Shown here: piece by piece, positions 6,945 through 14,500 of the stretch | Layout: each line of letters begins with the position of its first letter | How positions within the stretch are numbered: the stretch's first letter is position 1 | Virus record (IMG/VR): IMGVR_UViG_3300033388_005972 | Coordinates: 1-38,812 of that record | From: a virus | Direction: 5' to 3' (one strand) | Length of the DNA stretch: 38,812 nucleotides | Made by a program: the position numbers and the translations under genes | The notes under the pieces: model-generated | Seen by the model: only the letters and a program-made list of their open reading frames with translations | Databases searched by the model: none | Told to the model about the DNA's origin: nothing

Positions 6945-8451
6945 TGTTTCATCAAAAAAACAGGAACTGGAAAACGCCGAGGACTACCAAAAAGAGGTGG
7001 CATCCTCAGACGGTGTGCGCAAGTTTATGGACATCTCCATAGACGGACAGGACGACGACGCTGCGGAAGAAGATGGCCTCAAGTTGTTTTTTACGATTTC
7101 CACGTCTCATGTGGACCGCGATGGTGACATCATCGACCAGGGTGGATGGGACCTAGATGAATATAAAAAGAACCCTGTCGTCCTATGGGCGCATGACTCA
7201 ACTGCTCCACCAGTGGCTAGAGCAAACTCGACTTACCTTGCTCCGTCTACTGCAAAGGATGCGGACGCTGAAGCTATACACCTCATGTCCGTCGCTGAAT
7301 TTCCATCCAGGGATTTATATCCTTTTGGCAATATGGTTGGACGCCTGTACAAAAACGGTTTTCTTCATGGGGCGTCAGTAGGCTTCTTGCCGGTCGAGTA
7401 TGAAATCAGCAAAGATAAAGACAGAGAGGGCTTCGCCCCTATCGACTTTAAGAAGCAGCGTCTTCTTGAGTGGTCTGCGGTTCCTGTCCCAAGTAACCCT
7501 GAAGGGTTGGTCCAGGCACGCAGCGCAGGGATTGACCTGTCTCCGATGGTGACCTGGGCAGAAAAAATCCTAGACGGCGAGGGCTCCCTAGTCCTCCCCC
7601 GGCACTTGCTCGAGGAAGTTAGAAAGAACTCCTCGTCCAAGGTTTTCATCCTGGACAAGAAGTCTGGCATCCAGCTCGATATGTTCAGGGCTGAGGAGAG
7701 CTTCTCGGAGAAGGTTGAAGAGCAGGTGAAGTCTTTTACGAAAGATGCGCACGAGCACTTTACACATGATCACGACAAGCTGGAGGAAGAGTTTGGTTGC
7801 AAGGATTTCGTTCAGGATAAAACAGTTATTAGTTACCGTTCAGCGCACCCGGATGGATCTGCAAAGGCACCAGAGGATGAAGCATGGGATGGCCCGAAAT
7901 ATGTAGCAGAAGCAGACGTGGGTGAGCTTTATGACATGTCCACCTACTACAGTGGCGACGGGGAAGACAAAGGCGACTACAAACTGCCCCACCATAAAAC
8001 CGATGGAACCGTTGTGCTCCGAGGCGTCCAGGCCGCAATGGCAGCGCTTCTCGGTGCTCGTGGGGGTGTAGACGTCCCATCGGATGAGCGCAAGGGCATC
8101 TACAACCATTTGGCTGAACATTACCGGGCATTCGACAAGGACCCGCCAGAGTTTAGAGCCGCAGTTATCGAAGAAGAAAAAGGCCATGTCACCACTGAGG
8201 AACCAGCCGAGGTGGACGCCGAAGCTCAGGAAGAGTGGCCCGGTGACGACGACGATCAGGCCGTAGAAAAACAACCAGATCTAAAACCCGACGTAAGTGG
8301 GGCAGAGGAAGCCGAGTCGCAAGACGAGGTAGAGAAAAACGATGACGATTTGCGACGATTAGCGAAGGCTACATTCGAGCGAAGAGTCTTATCTTTAACC
8401 CATGAGCTGAAGGACCTTGTCGGTCAAATCAGCAGAGGAGTAGACCGATGA
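6931..8451 (+). CDS. HK97-type prohead protease with long scaffold-like C-terminus
   Basis: ATG 6931 is chosen because GGAGGA lies 6 bases upstream; earlier in-frame ATGs lie inside the portal gene. The 506-residue product has an N-terminal U35/HK97 serine protease domain with WAHDS (H88), GASVGF (S149) and LLEWSAVPVPSNP (180-190). Residues about 290-395 hold a separate conserved phage domain (KLPHHKTDGT, LLGARGGVDVP, KGIYNHLAEHYRAF) seen C-terminal to phage proteases. The final 110 residues are acidic and end in a helical segment. The size suggests a fused protease plus scaffold, and no separate scaffold gene is present before the capsid gene. It should cleave the capsid N-terminal arm during maturation. 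Confidence 0.88.
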   Translation: MRWLDVSSKKQELENAEDYQKEVASSDGVRKFMDISIDGQDDDAAEEDGLKLFFTISTSHVDRDGDIIDQGGWDLDEYKKNPVVLWAHDSTAPPVARANSTYLAPSTAKDADAEAIHLMSVAEFPSRDLYPFGNMVGRLYKNGFLHGASVGFLPVEYEISKDKDREGFAPIDFKKQRLLEWSAVPVPSNPEGLVQARSAGIDLSPMVTWAEKILDGEGSLVLPRHLLEEVRKNSSSKVFILDKKSGIQLDMFRAEESFSEKVEEQVKSFTKDAHEHFTHDHDKLEEEFGCKDFVQDKTVISYRSAHPDGSAKAPEDEAWDGPKYVAEADVGELYDMSTYYSGDGEDKGDYKLPHHKTDGTVVLRGVQAAMAALLGARGGVDVPSDERKGIYNHLAEHYRAFDKDPPEFRAAVIEEEKGHVTTEEPAEVDAEAQEEWPGDDDDQAVEKQPDLKPDVSGAEEAESQDEVEKNDDDLRRLAKATFERRVLSLTHELKDLVGQISRGVDR

Positions 8452-9671
8452 GCATCGAGACTAAAGATGATGTGCAATCGATTGTGGATGAGGCTGTTGA
8501 CAACACTGATGTTGTCGCGCAGCTCAAATCCCTCAAAGAGGAAGTAGAAACCCTCGCTAAAAGCAACAAAGAAAAAGCAGAACGTAAATATACGAACTCT
8601 TTTATCGGTAAGGAAGAGGCACCTATGATTAAGGGTCGAGAGCAAGAAAAGGGCATTATGGCCGCCCGCTATCTTCGTCTTTTAGCTGCAGGCAAGGGTG
8701 ACCCCGAGCGTGCATCTAAGATCGCAAAAGGATGGGGCGACAACTACATGGCGAAAAGCTTAAACGAAAGTGTTTTTGCTGCCGGTGGTGCGCTCGTTCC
8801 AGAGGAGTTCATGAATGAATTGATCCCTCTGCTTCGCGCCAAGACTGTTGTGCGCTCCCTTGGAGCAACCAGCATCCCCATGAATCGTGGTTCATTGACG
8901 ATGCCGTTTCAAAACGGAGCGTCAACTGCCAACTACATCGGTGAACTTCAGAACATTCCAGCTAGCCAGCCTGCTTACGGTCAACTCGCGTTGTCCGCCA
9001 AGAAGCTTGTTAACTTGGTGCCTATTTCCAATGACCTACTTCAGGATTCTTCCTTTAACGTGGATTCATTGGTTCGTGATGACATGGTTCGAACTATGTC
9101 TCTTCGTGAGGACATTGCTTTTATCCGTGATACGGGTGCTGCAAACACTCCTCGTGGTATGCGCTTTTGGGCTCCGGCTGCCAACATTCTCCCAATGACG
9201 GCTCCTGTGACCTTGGCGACTATCACTGATGATTTGTTTAACGCGATTCTCCTCCTTGAGAATGGAAACATTCCTCTGGACCGCGCTGGATGGATCATGA
9301 CTCCTCGAACCAAATCCGGTTTGATGAGGCTTCGTGACTTGAATGGCAACTTTGTTTATCGGGACGAAATGCTCCGAGGACAATTGCTGGGCTTCCGCTA
9401 TGAAACCACTACTCAGATTCCGAACAATCTGGGCGGCGGCGCAAATGAAAGTGAAGTTTACTTCGCAGATTTCTCTAGCTTGGTGATTGCTGAAAGCAGC
9501 CAACTTCAAGTTAGCGTCTACGAAGGCGGAGCTTTCAACGACGGTGCCGGTGTGGTCTCAGGTATTAGTACCGACCAGACTGTCATTCGAGCAATCGCAC
9601 GGCACGATTTTGGCGCACGTCAGCGTGGTCAGGAAATCGCAGTCATCACCGGAGTGACCTGGGGCACCTAA
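8448..9671 (+). CDS. HK97-fold major capsid protein
   Basis: The 407-residue protein begins with a coiled-coil delta arm (about 8-48, VVAQLKSLKEEVETLAKS) followed by a linker and a typical mature start region around SLNESVFAAGGALVPEEF (104-121). Later motifs such as VRSLGATSIPMNRG, LVPISNDLLQDSSF and GWIMTPRTKSGLMRL are typical HK97-family capsid strands and helices. The protease would remove roughly the first 100 residues; the exact site is not visible. GAGGAG lies 7 bases before the ATG, and the start overlaps the protease stop as ATGA, so the two are translationally coupled. Confidence 0.93.
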   Translation: MSIETKDDVQSIVDEAVDNTDVVAQLKSLKEEVETLAKSNKEKAERKYTNSFIGKEEAPMIKGREQEKGIMAARYLRLLAAGKGDPERASKIAKGWGDNYMAKSLNESVFAAGGALVPEEFMNELIPLLRAKTVVRSLGATSIPMNRGSLTMPFQNGASTANYIGELQNIPASQPAYGQLALSAKKLVNLVPISNDLLQDSSFNVDSLVRDDMVRTMSLREDIAFIRDTGAANTPRGMRFWAPAANILPMTAPVTLATITDDLFNAILLLENGNIPLDRAGWIMTPRTKSGLMRLRDLNGNFVYRDEMLRGQLLGFRYETTTQIPNNLGGGANESEVYFADFSSLVIAESSQLQVSVYEGGAFNDGAGVVSGISTDQTVIRAIARHDFGARQRGQEIAVITGVTWGT

Positions 9672-9710
9672 TAGGTAGCTTTGGATTCCAACTTTAAGGA
9701 GTAAAAGAAA

Positions 9711-10211
9711 ATGACAAGTATCCCACATGTACACGACACTGGAGCTGCTCTCACTGCTACCAGTCTTCACAATCAGCAAGTTGATAACGCCACTGGCGCT
9801 GTGGACGGGGCTTCTCTGGATTCAATCCCGACGAACTCCCAGCAGCTTGGCTCTGCTCAGATCTATTGTTCTGGGGACGCCAATGGCAACATCGCAGGCG
9901 TTCAGGTGGCAACCCTGGCCATCACCATTCAGGATGCACCTGATGACGGTGGTGTTCCTGGTGTTTTCGCTGACGTTGCTGCTGACGTTTTAATGGGCGC
10001 GGCGGACGGGGCTGATGGCCTCCCCACTAACCCCGTTATTACATTAACAGGTGGCGGCGTTGAGGCTGACACTTTCACGATGAATCTTCCTCTTCATCGT
10101 TTGCGACGACACGTCCGGGTTGTTTCCCAGTGGACCGTGGTCGCAGGTGATACGGTGGATTATTCTTGCTCGGCACACTGTGGCGGCAACGTGATTACAC
10201 CAGCGGAATAA
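9711..10211 (+). CDS. Probable capsid decoration or head-associated protein
   Basis: This gene encodes a 166-residue, beta-rich, Ala/Gly/Asp-heavy protein with a strong ribosome binding site (TAAGGAG). It starts MTSIPHVHDTGAALTATSLH and ends with VVSQWTVVAGDTVDYSCSAHC. No catalytic motif is visible. Its place directly after the capsid gene and the excellent translation signal fit a cement or decoration protein made in high copy. The assignment rests on position and composition only. Confidence 0.5.
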   Translation: MTSIPHVHDTGAALTATSLHNQQVDNATGAVDGASLDSIPTNSQQLGSAQIYCSGDANGNIAGVQVATLAITIQDAPDDGGVPGVFADVAADVLMGAADGADGLPTNPVITLTGGGVEADTFTMNLPLHRLRRHVRVVSQWTVVAGDTVDYSCSAHCGGNVITPAE

Positions 10212-10241
10212 ATGAAATAGGATAAGCAAAGGGGATCAGAG

Positions 10242-10538
10242 ATGGCGAAGACAGTATCTATTCAGTTTATTAGAAATTGCTCACCGTACAACGAAGGAGA
10301 CAAGGCTGGTTTCGACCAGGCGGTCGCCGACAAGTACGTCAAGCGCGGCATAGCAAACTATGTCACTACGGCAGTGGCGCAAGCCCCTGTGGTTAAATTT
10401 CAAAGGCCTGAGTTCGATGTTGTCGAGCCGTCTGCCCCTGATGCTGAGGTAGAGGTGGACTCTGTGAAAGCAGGGCCACCGAAGCCTGCGGCGAAGAAGA
10501 AGAAAAAGAAAGCCCGAACCAGGAAAAGAGCTGAATAA
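10242..10538 (+). CDS. Small head-region protein with Lys-rich tail
   Basis: The product has 98 residues. Residues 1-40 (VSIQFIRNCSPYNEGDKAGF, then VADKYVKRGIANYV) form a compact domain common in small phage head-region proteins encoded between capsid and connector. The C-terminal 25 residues are almost wholly K, R, A and P, suggesting nucleic-acid contact. The stop overlaps the next start as TAATG. Its role is unknown. Confidence 0.55.
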   Translation: MAKTVSIQFIRNCSPYNEGDKAGFDQAVADKYVKRGIANYVTTAVAQAPVVKFQRPEFDVVEPSAPDAEVEVDSVKAGPPKPAAKKKKKKARTRKRAE

Positions 10539-11233
10539 TGCCCTTGGCCTCGAATGCGTTGACAACCCTTCAGGATGTTAAGCTTGAGCTTGACATCTCG
10601 AGCACGGATGTGACGAACGACCGTTACCTTATGACGGTTATAAATTCGACCTCTTCTCAAATCGAGACCTTCCTAAACAGGAAGCTCGAAAGAGTAACGG
10701 CATTTGAGGAAATGGTACCGGGATACGGACTCTACAAACTTAGGGTGAGCAGAACGCCAGTCTTGACTGTCACTGCAGTCGAGATGATTCAAACGGCAAC
10801 ACCTCCGGTTTACTACCCATTCGACATTGACGATCTCCAAATAGAAAACCCTGAAGCGGGAATCCTTTACTACCCGGCAGGGTGGCCATGGACAGCTCCG
10901 CTCACATCAGGGACCATTGTTGCAGATCCCATTGCTGGCCAAGAATGGCCCGCAGTGAAAGTTACATATGACGCTGGCTATGATTTACCATCAGCAGCAA
11001 CACCAACGCTGCCAGCAGATATCCAGCGTGCATGCACCATCGCCGTCATGACCAACTTTAGGAACCGTGGAGCAGACCGCACCATAAAGAGCGAGCACCT
11101 GATGTCCTATCAGGTCACATACGACAAAACTGGTATGGGCGAAGCCACGTTACATAAACTCTACCCGGCCTCTCCGTTTTCATCAGAAATAACTCAAATG
11201 CTAGTGCCCTATCGGCACATACCGGGGGCCTAA
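10538..11233 (+). CDS. Head-tail connector (adaptor) protein, HK97 gp6-like
   Basis: The 231-residue product starts with TLQDVKLELDISSTDVTNDRYLMTVINSTSSQIETFLNRKLE, the helical N-terminal signature of phage connector proteins that bind under the portal. This is followed by a beta domain (YKLRVSRTPVLTVTAVEMI, VKVTYDAGYDLP) and a helix with AVMTNFRNRGAD. The position after the head genes and before a stopper-sized protein matches HK97 gp6 or SPP1 gp15. It would form a ring bridging portal and head-closure protein. Confidence 0.8.
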   Translation: MPLASNALTTLQDVKLELDISSTDVTNDRYLMTVINSTSSQIETFLNRKLERVTAFEEMVPGYGLYKLRVSRTPVLTVTAVEMIQTATPPVYYPFDIDDLQIENPEAGILYYPAGWPWTAPLTSGTIVADPIAGQEWPAVKVTYDAGYDLPSAATPTLPADIQRACTIAVMTNFRNRGADRTIKSEHLMSYQVTYDKTGMGEATLHKLYPASPFSSEITQMLVPYRHIPGA

Positions 11234-11557
11234 ATGTCGTTCGCGGGGATGCTTACCCAGCAGATATCAGTGCAGGCCTACTCTGGACGGAACAGCTTTG
11301 GAGATCCGCAGTATTCTGCAACCACAAATGATCTCAAGGCCCGCGTCGAGTCCAGCATGGAAGTCATAAGAGATAAGAACGGAGAGGAAAGAGTGAGCGA
11401 GACCCAGGTTGTCACGGGTGTATCCGTTGGCCTTTATGACCGGGTGTGGCTCCCAGGCACCGACACGACTAAGGACGAAGAATCTTTGACGCCGATGAAC
11501 GTCAAAACAGCCCAGACCCCAAGCGGAAGCTTGGTTATTTACCACTTGTATTTTTAG
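11234..11557 (+). CDS. Head closure (stopper) protein
   Basis: The 107-residue beta-rich protein starts directly after the connector stop. The opening MLTQQISVQAYSGRNSFGDP and the following ARVES segment are typical of small head-tail joining proteins (SPP1 gp16 / HK97 gp7 type) that plug the portal channel after packaging. Gene order (connector, stopper, gp10-like, tail terminator) supports this. No catalytic features are present. Confidence 0.7.
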   Translation: MSFAGMLTQQISVQAYSGRNSFGDPQYSATTNDLKARVESSMEVIRDKNGEERVSETQVVTGVSVGLYDRVWLPGTDTTKDEESLTPMNVKTAQTPSGSLVIYHLYF

Positions 11558-11565
11558 AGGAAGAT

Positions 11566-12036
11566 ATGGCTAAGTCATATGTGGACAGAAAAGAACTTGG
11601 AGAGCTAATGGACTACGTGTCTATGCTCGGAGACAAGGCTGTGTCCGCCCTGAAAAGTGAAATATACGAGGACGCGGTGAAGGTTTTCCAGGAAAGCCAA
11701 GAGCAGGTGCCGGTGCGGTCTGGTGACCTGCGGTCCTCCGGCACCCTCGAAGTGGACGAGACGCCCAATTCCACCAGGATTGAAATATCCTACGATGAGA
11801 ACTATGCCATGACTGTTCATGAGAACGTCAAGCAGTATACCTTTAAGCACGGGAAGCTCAGCCATTATCTGGCCAGACCGTTTAGGGCTATCTTCGAGGC
11901 CCCTGGGTACGATGATGACCTGGCGGACAGAGTCCTCAAAAGAGCAAAGAGCGGGAAGCGAAAAACGGCTGCCAGGGGAATGAAGGGCAAGCCTGGTCCA
12001 CTTGCCGATCCCAGCAAGAGTAGGCACAGCCGATGA
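11566..12036 (+). CDS. HK97 gp10-like neck / tail-completion protein
   Basis: This gene encodes 156 residues. VPVRSGDLRSSGTLEVDE and the later YAMTVHENVKQYTFKHGK match the HK97 gp10 family (VPV-TG-LR-S followed by YA-VHE) found between stopper and tail terminator genes. AGGAAG precedes ATG 11566. The last 30 residues are basic (RAKSGKRKTAARGMKGKPG). Its stop overlaps the tail-terminator start as ATGA. Confidence 0.8.
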   Translation: MAKSYVDRKELGELMDYVSMLGDKAVSALKSEIYEDAVKVFQESQEQVPVRSGDLRSSGTLEVDETPNSTRIEISYDENYAMTVHENVKQYTFKHGKLSHYLARPFRAIFEAPGYDDDLADRVLKRAKSGKRKTAARGMKGKPGPLADPSKSRHSR

Positions 12037-12764
12037 CCGTTCAGCCAGACCTCGATGTCGCAACATATTTAAGCGCGACGCTCCCCCAGCTAACAACAGG
12101 AGACAATCTGTTTGTTGGCCCCATGCGCCCGTATGCCAACACGGCACAAGGCGGCGGCATGCCGAGGAACGCTATATTCTGCATCCAGCTTGAGGGCAGA
12201 AGGCCCCAGACGTTCATGAATTGCTCCAGTGCTGGCTACCAGTGGCACGCTTTAAGGTACCCTAACGTACAGATATCCATAAGGATGGACCCGTATAAGT
12301 TTGCATACGGCAGGAACCTTGGCTTTCTCATCGTAGGGGCACTGCAGCGAAACACCTTTAATGACCTATATGTTGACTCTCAGATAAATGATGGCTCTCC
12401 CAACTATCTGGGCCAGGACGAAGATGGAGACCACCTGTGGTCCATCAACGTTGAGCTGACTTACGAGTTTTTCAACAGGTATGTTTATTTTGGCATTGGC
12501 CCAACTGGGAGCAGCGGCGCTGCCTTCATCGAGGCACTTGCCAGCAAGGACTACAGCGGCTTTCGAGATAGAACCTTCACTCTTGTTACAGGGGCGGGAG
12601 AGAAGATGTACTATGCGTTCCCAGAGTCATTTGCCGATATCGGCACATTGGCCTTCAGCACGCCTTTTTCTTTAACTTCAACCGCTACTGTAAACGGCAT
12701 ATTGTACAATCTGTACGAGTCGGATGCAGAAGCACTTGGATCTGTGACGGTAAACGTTACATAG
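12033..12764 (+). CDS. Tail terminator fused to a fibre-type beta module
   Basis: This is a 243-residue protein. Residues 1-145 follow the phage minor-capsid / tail-terminator pattern: FCIQLEGRRPQTFMN, then RYPNVQISIRMDPYKFAYGR, which forms the ring stopping tail-tube growth and joining head. Residues about 150-243 form an extra domain (YVYFGIGPTGSSGAAFIEAL, MYYAFPESF, YNLYESDAEALGSVTVNV) that resembles a beta module seen in phage tail fibres and is also recognisable at the C-terminus of the fibre gene at 32548-33315. Terminators of this type are normally about 130-150 residues, so the fusion nearly doubles the size. The extra domain would decorate the head-tail neck. Confidence 0.72.
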   Translation: MTVQPDLDVATYLSATLPQLTTGDNLFVGPMRPYANTAQGGGMPRNAIFCIQLEGRRPQTFMNCSSAGYQWHALRYPNVQISIRMDPYKFAYGRNLGFLIVGALQRNTFNDLYVDSQINDGSPNYLGQDEDGDHLWSINVELTYEFFNRYVYFGIGPTGSSGAAFIEALASKDYSGFRDRTFTLVTGAGEKMYYAFPESFADIGTLAFSTPFSLTSTATVNGILYNLYESDAEALGSVTVNVT

Positions 12765-12771
12765 CATTTTG

Positions 12772-12861
12772 CCTAGGAAGTGGGTTTCTGCTTTGCTAGG
12801 TTAAACTTGGGGTGTTGGTCGTCCCCCCCTGTCGGCCAGTGCAGCATTCTGCTGCCACCCC
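12772..12861 (+). other. Two inverted repeats before the tail tube gene
   Basis: The 165-base gap between tail terminator and tail tube genes carries CCTAG (12772-12776) with CTAGG (12796-12800), then GGGGTG (12809-12814) with CACCCC (12856-12861), the latter enclosing a small GCAG-CATT-CTGC hairpin. There is no T tract, so they are not typical terminators. A leader structure or processing site before a highly expressed gene is possible. No convincing promoter was found. Confidence 0.35.
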
Positions 12862-12929
12862 ATCTTCATTACAGTAGGGGATTTTGTCCTTAGACAACTA
12901 TGGGGATAGGACCCCGAAGGAGATTGAAG

Positions 12930-13520
12930 ATGGCAGCTATAGCAGGACGTTTTGGAGAATTTTGGGCATCGTTTAACTACAGCGGAGGGCCGCCCTTAAC
13001 CACATTCGAAAGCGTGACGGCGGGGGCAACATCGGGCTTAACCTTTAACAACCCAACGACGGCAACCCCGGTTATCCCCGGTATTGTCGAGCCTCTTTGT
13101 TCACTAGTGGATGTGTCTGTTTCAGGAAACGTCGACGAGCTTGAGACGACAGTTCACAATGATTGCACGTTTACAGCAGGCGCAAGTGGCGGCACTGGAG
13201 TGGCACCTACCCACGGAACGGCGAGAACCTATATCTCGAATTTCCATGATGAGACAGCAGATGTTTCCTGTAGGTACGACGAGGCAGATGAGTGTCAAGA
13301 GTATTTGCTTATCGCAGCGTTCAACAGCCTGTTGTTTCATTTTTGGTATATTCCAGATTCGTCGACATCGGTATTGTTAGGCACGCAGAAGGTTATCTGG
13401 GGAGATGCGTTCTCCACCAGTTTCAGCCCGTCAAGTCCGCTTGATGACACTACGTCGGTTGATTTTTCATTCCGTCTAAGTGGATCACAGTACGCAACCA
13501 TGTCTGCAGCGGTAGACTAG
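12930..13520 (+). CDS. Major tail tube protein
   Basis: ATG 12930 is taken because AAGGAG lies 7 bases upstream; the in-frame ATG at 12900 lacks a ribosome binding site. The 196-residue product is beta-rich with the tail-tube pattern VDVSVSGNVDELETTVHND, RTYISNFHDETADVSCRYDE and a final VDFSFRLSGSQYATMS. The position before the chaperone genes and the strong Shine-Dalgarno support the hexamer-ring tube subunit. It lies between structured gaps on both sides. Confidence 0.8.
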   Translation: MAAIAGRFGEFWASFNYSGGPPLTTFESVTAGATSGLTFNNPTTATPVIPGIVEPLCSLVDVSVSGNVDELETTVHNDCTFTAGASGGTGVAPTHGTARTYISNFHDETADVSCRYDEADECQEYLLIAAFNSLLFHFWYIPDSSTSVLLGTQKVIWGDAFSTSFSPSSPLDDTTSVDFSFRLSGSQYATMSAAVD

Positions 13521-13540
13521 GTAGGCTATTGCGTTTTCGT

Positions 13541-13567
13541 GGTCTGGTGTTTATCATGCACCAGGCC
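13541..13567 (+). other. Stable hairpin between tail tube and chaperone genes
   Basis: GGTCTGGTG (13541-13549) pairs with CACCAGGCC (13559-13567) as a 9-bp stem (one G-U) with a 9-base loop. It starts 20 bases after the tail-tube stop and is not followed by a T run. It may protect the tube mRNA 3' end or reduce read-through to the chaperone gene. Confidence 0.45.
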
Positions 13568-13622
13568 ATGGGAACTTGCTGTGTTGGTAATATTCTCAAC
13601 AGGGGGCCTGTTGGAGGTAGTG

Positions 13623-14063
13623 ATGGGAAAGAAAAAAGTATTAGAAGAGAAAAACAAGCCAAGGGGTATCGCAAAGATTCATCTTGGTGGTCAAACTAGA
13701 ACGCTCCGCTTTCGTACTGCTGAGATAGCAGCGCTTGAGGGGCGTTTTGGTTGTGGCATTACGAAGATTTTGAATGAAGAACAGATGGGTCTTCGTTTCC
13801 TTATGGAGGCACTCATGGTCGGCGTGGCGCATGAGTTCAGCGGCAAAAAAGGCAAAGAGGCCAAGCTGTCTACCGCTAAGGTGGCACGATGGATCGATGA
13901 TTCAGGCGACTTTACCGAGCTTCTTCAGGTTGTCATCGAGACAATCAGTGATGGCTTGCCAATGAACGTCGAGCAATACTCTGATGATGACGACGAGGGC
14001 GACGACGAAAACCCTTTCGTCCCAAGCCAGGACACCAGCGATTCGACTTCGACGAGCTTGTAA
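13623..14063 (+). CDS. Tail assembly chaperone, short form (lambda G-like)
   Basis: ATG 13623 follows GGAGGT by 4 bases; the longer in-frame start lies inside the hairpin region. The 146-residue short form has the helical chaperone domain (GIAKIHLGGQTRTLRFRTAE, then LEGRFGCGITKILNEEQMG and ALMVGVAHEF) and a very acidic tail (YSDDDDEGDDENPF). Such proteins bind the tape measure during tail assembly and are absent from virions. The stop is reached only without frameshifting; a -1 shift at 14009-14018 yields the long form. Confidence 0.82.
   Translation: MGKKKVLEEKNKPRGIAKIHLGGQTRTLRFRTAEIAALEGRFGCGITKILNEEQMGLRFLMEALMVGVAHEFSGKKGKEAKLSTAKVARWIDDSGDFTELLQVVIETISDGLPMNVEQYSDDDDEGDDENPFVPSQDTSDSTSTSL
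14009..14018 (+). promoter_or_regulatory. Tandem -1 ribosomal slippery site AAACCCTTTC
   Basis: In the chaperone frame the codons are GAA AAC CCT TTC. Two X-XXY-YYZ heptamers overlap: A AAC CCT (14009-14015) and C CCT TTC (14012-14018). A -1 shift at either gives the same peptide, N-P-F-R-P-K. The -1 frame is opened by stops just upstream (TGA TGA TGA ending near 13987) and has no ATG, GTG or TTG start before 14132. Confidence 0.8.
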
Positions 14064-14500
14064 AGATAGCCTGCGAGATCGGTCTTCATCCTGAGCAATT
14101 TTGGGGCCTGCCGGACCAGATAGGGACCGGCTTGACGTTGAAGGAGTTCAGGGTGATGGTCGAAGCGCACGAAGAAAAATCAAAGCGAGACATGGAACTC
14201 CTGGCATGGACGTGCGCCAACCTCATGAACTGTTGGGTTAAGAAGAAGATTAAACCCAAAGACCTTCTTCCTAGAAATTTCAGGAAACCTGAATCGATTG
14301 AGTCGAACGAGTATGTGCAGTCTCGGTTCCGAGATAGTCAGTCCTTGGGCGACTTCAAGGCAATGATGCGGGCGCGCCAGGAAAAAGAAGAAGAAAACAT
14401 CGGCATTCCCATCGAGGAAGAAGATGATTCGGTCCTGATTGTTCTGGACCGTGAGATTGAGGACTTCCTACCTGATGAGGGGGTCTACGATGACGACTAA
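14015..14500 (+). CDS. Tail assembly chaperone, frameshift extension (lambda T-like)
   Basis: This is the -1 frame entered at the slippery site and read to TAA 14498-14500. The fused product (13623-14500) would have about 292 residues. The extension opens FRPKPGHQRFDFDELVKIAC and continues EIGLHPEQFWGLPDQIG, the typical start of the second chaperone domain, followed by a helical region and an acidic end. Translating it only from the TTG at 14132 would lose the conserved FDELVKIAC portion, so frameshifting is the better reading. The tape measure start overlaps its end by 11 bases. Confidence 0.8.
   Translation, partial: FRPKPGHQRFDFDELVKIACEIGLHPEQFWGLPDQIGTGLTLKEFRVMVEAHEEKSKRDMELLAWTCANLMNCWVKKKIKPKDLLPRNFRKPESIESNEYVQSRFRDSQSLGDFKAMMRARQEKEEENIGIPIEEEDDSVLIVLDREIEDFLPDEGVYDDD

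Noticed and set aside
14132-14500. Independent gene starting at TTG 14132
   Set aside because: It would omit the conserved FDELVKIAC part encoded upstream in the same frame. A -1 frameshift from the chaperone gene explains the whole open frame.
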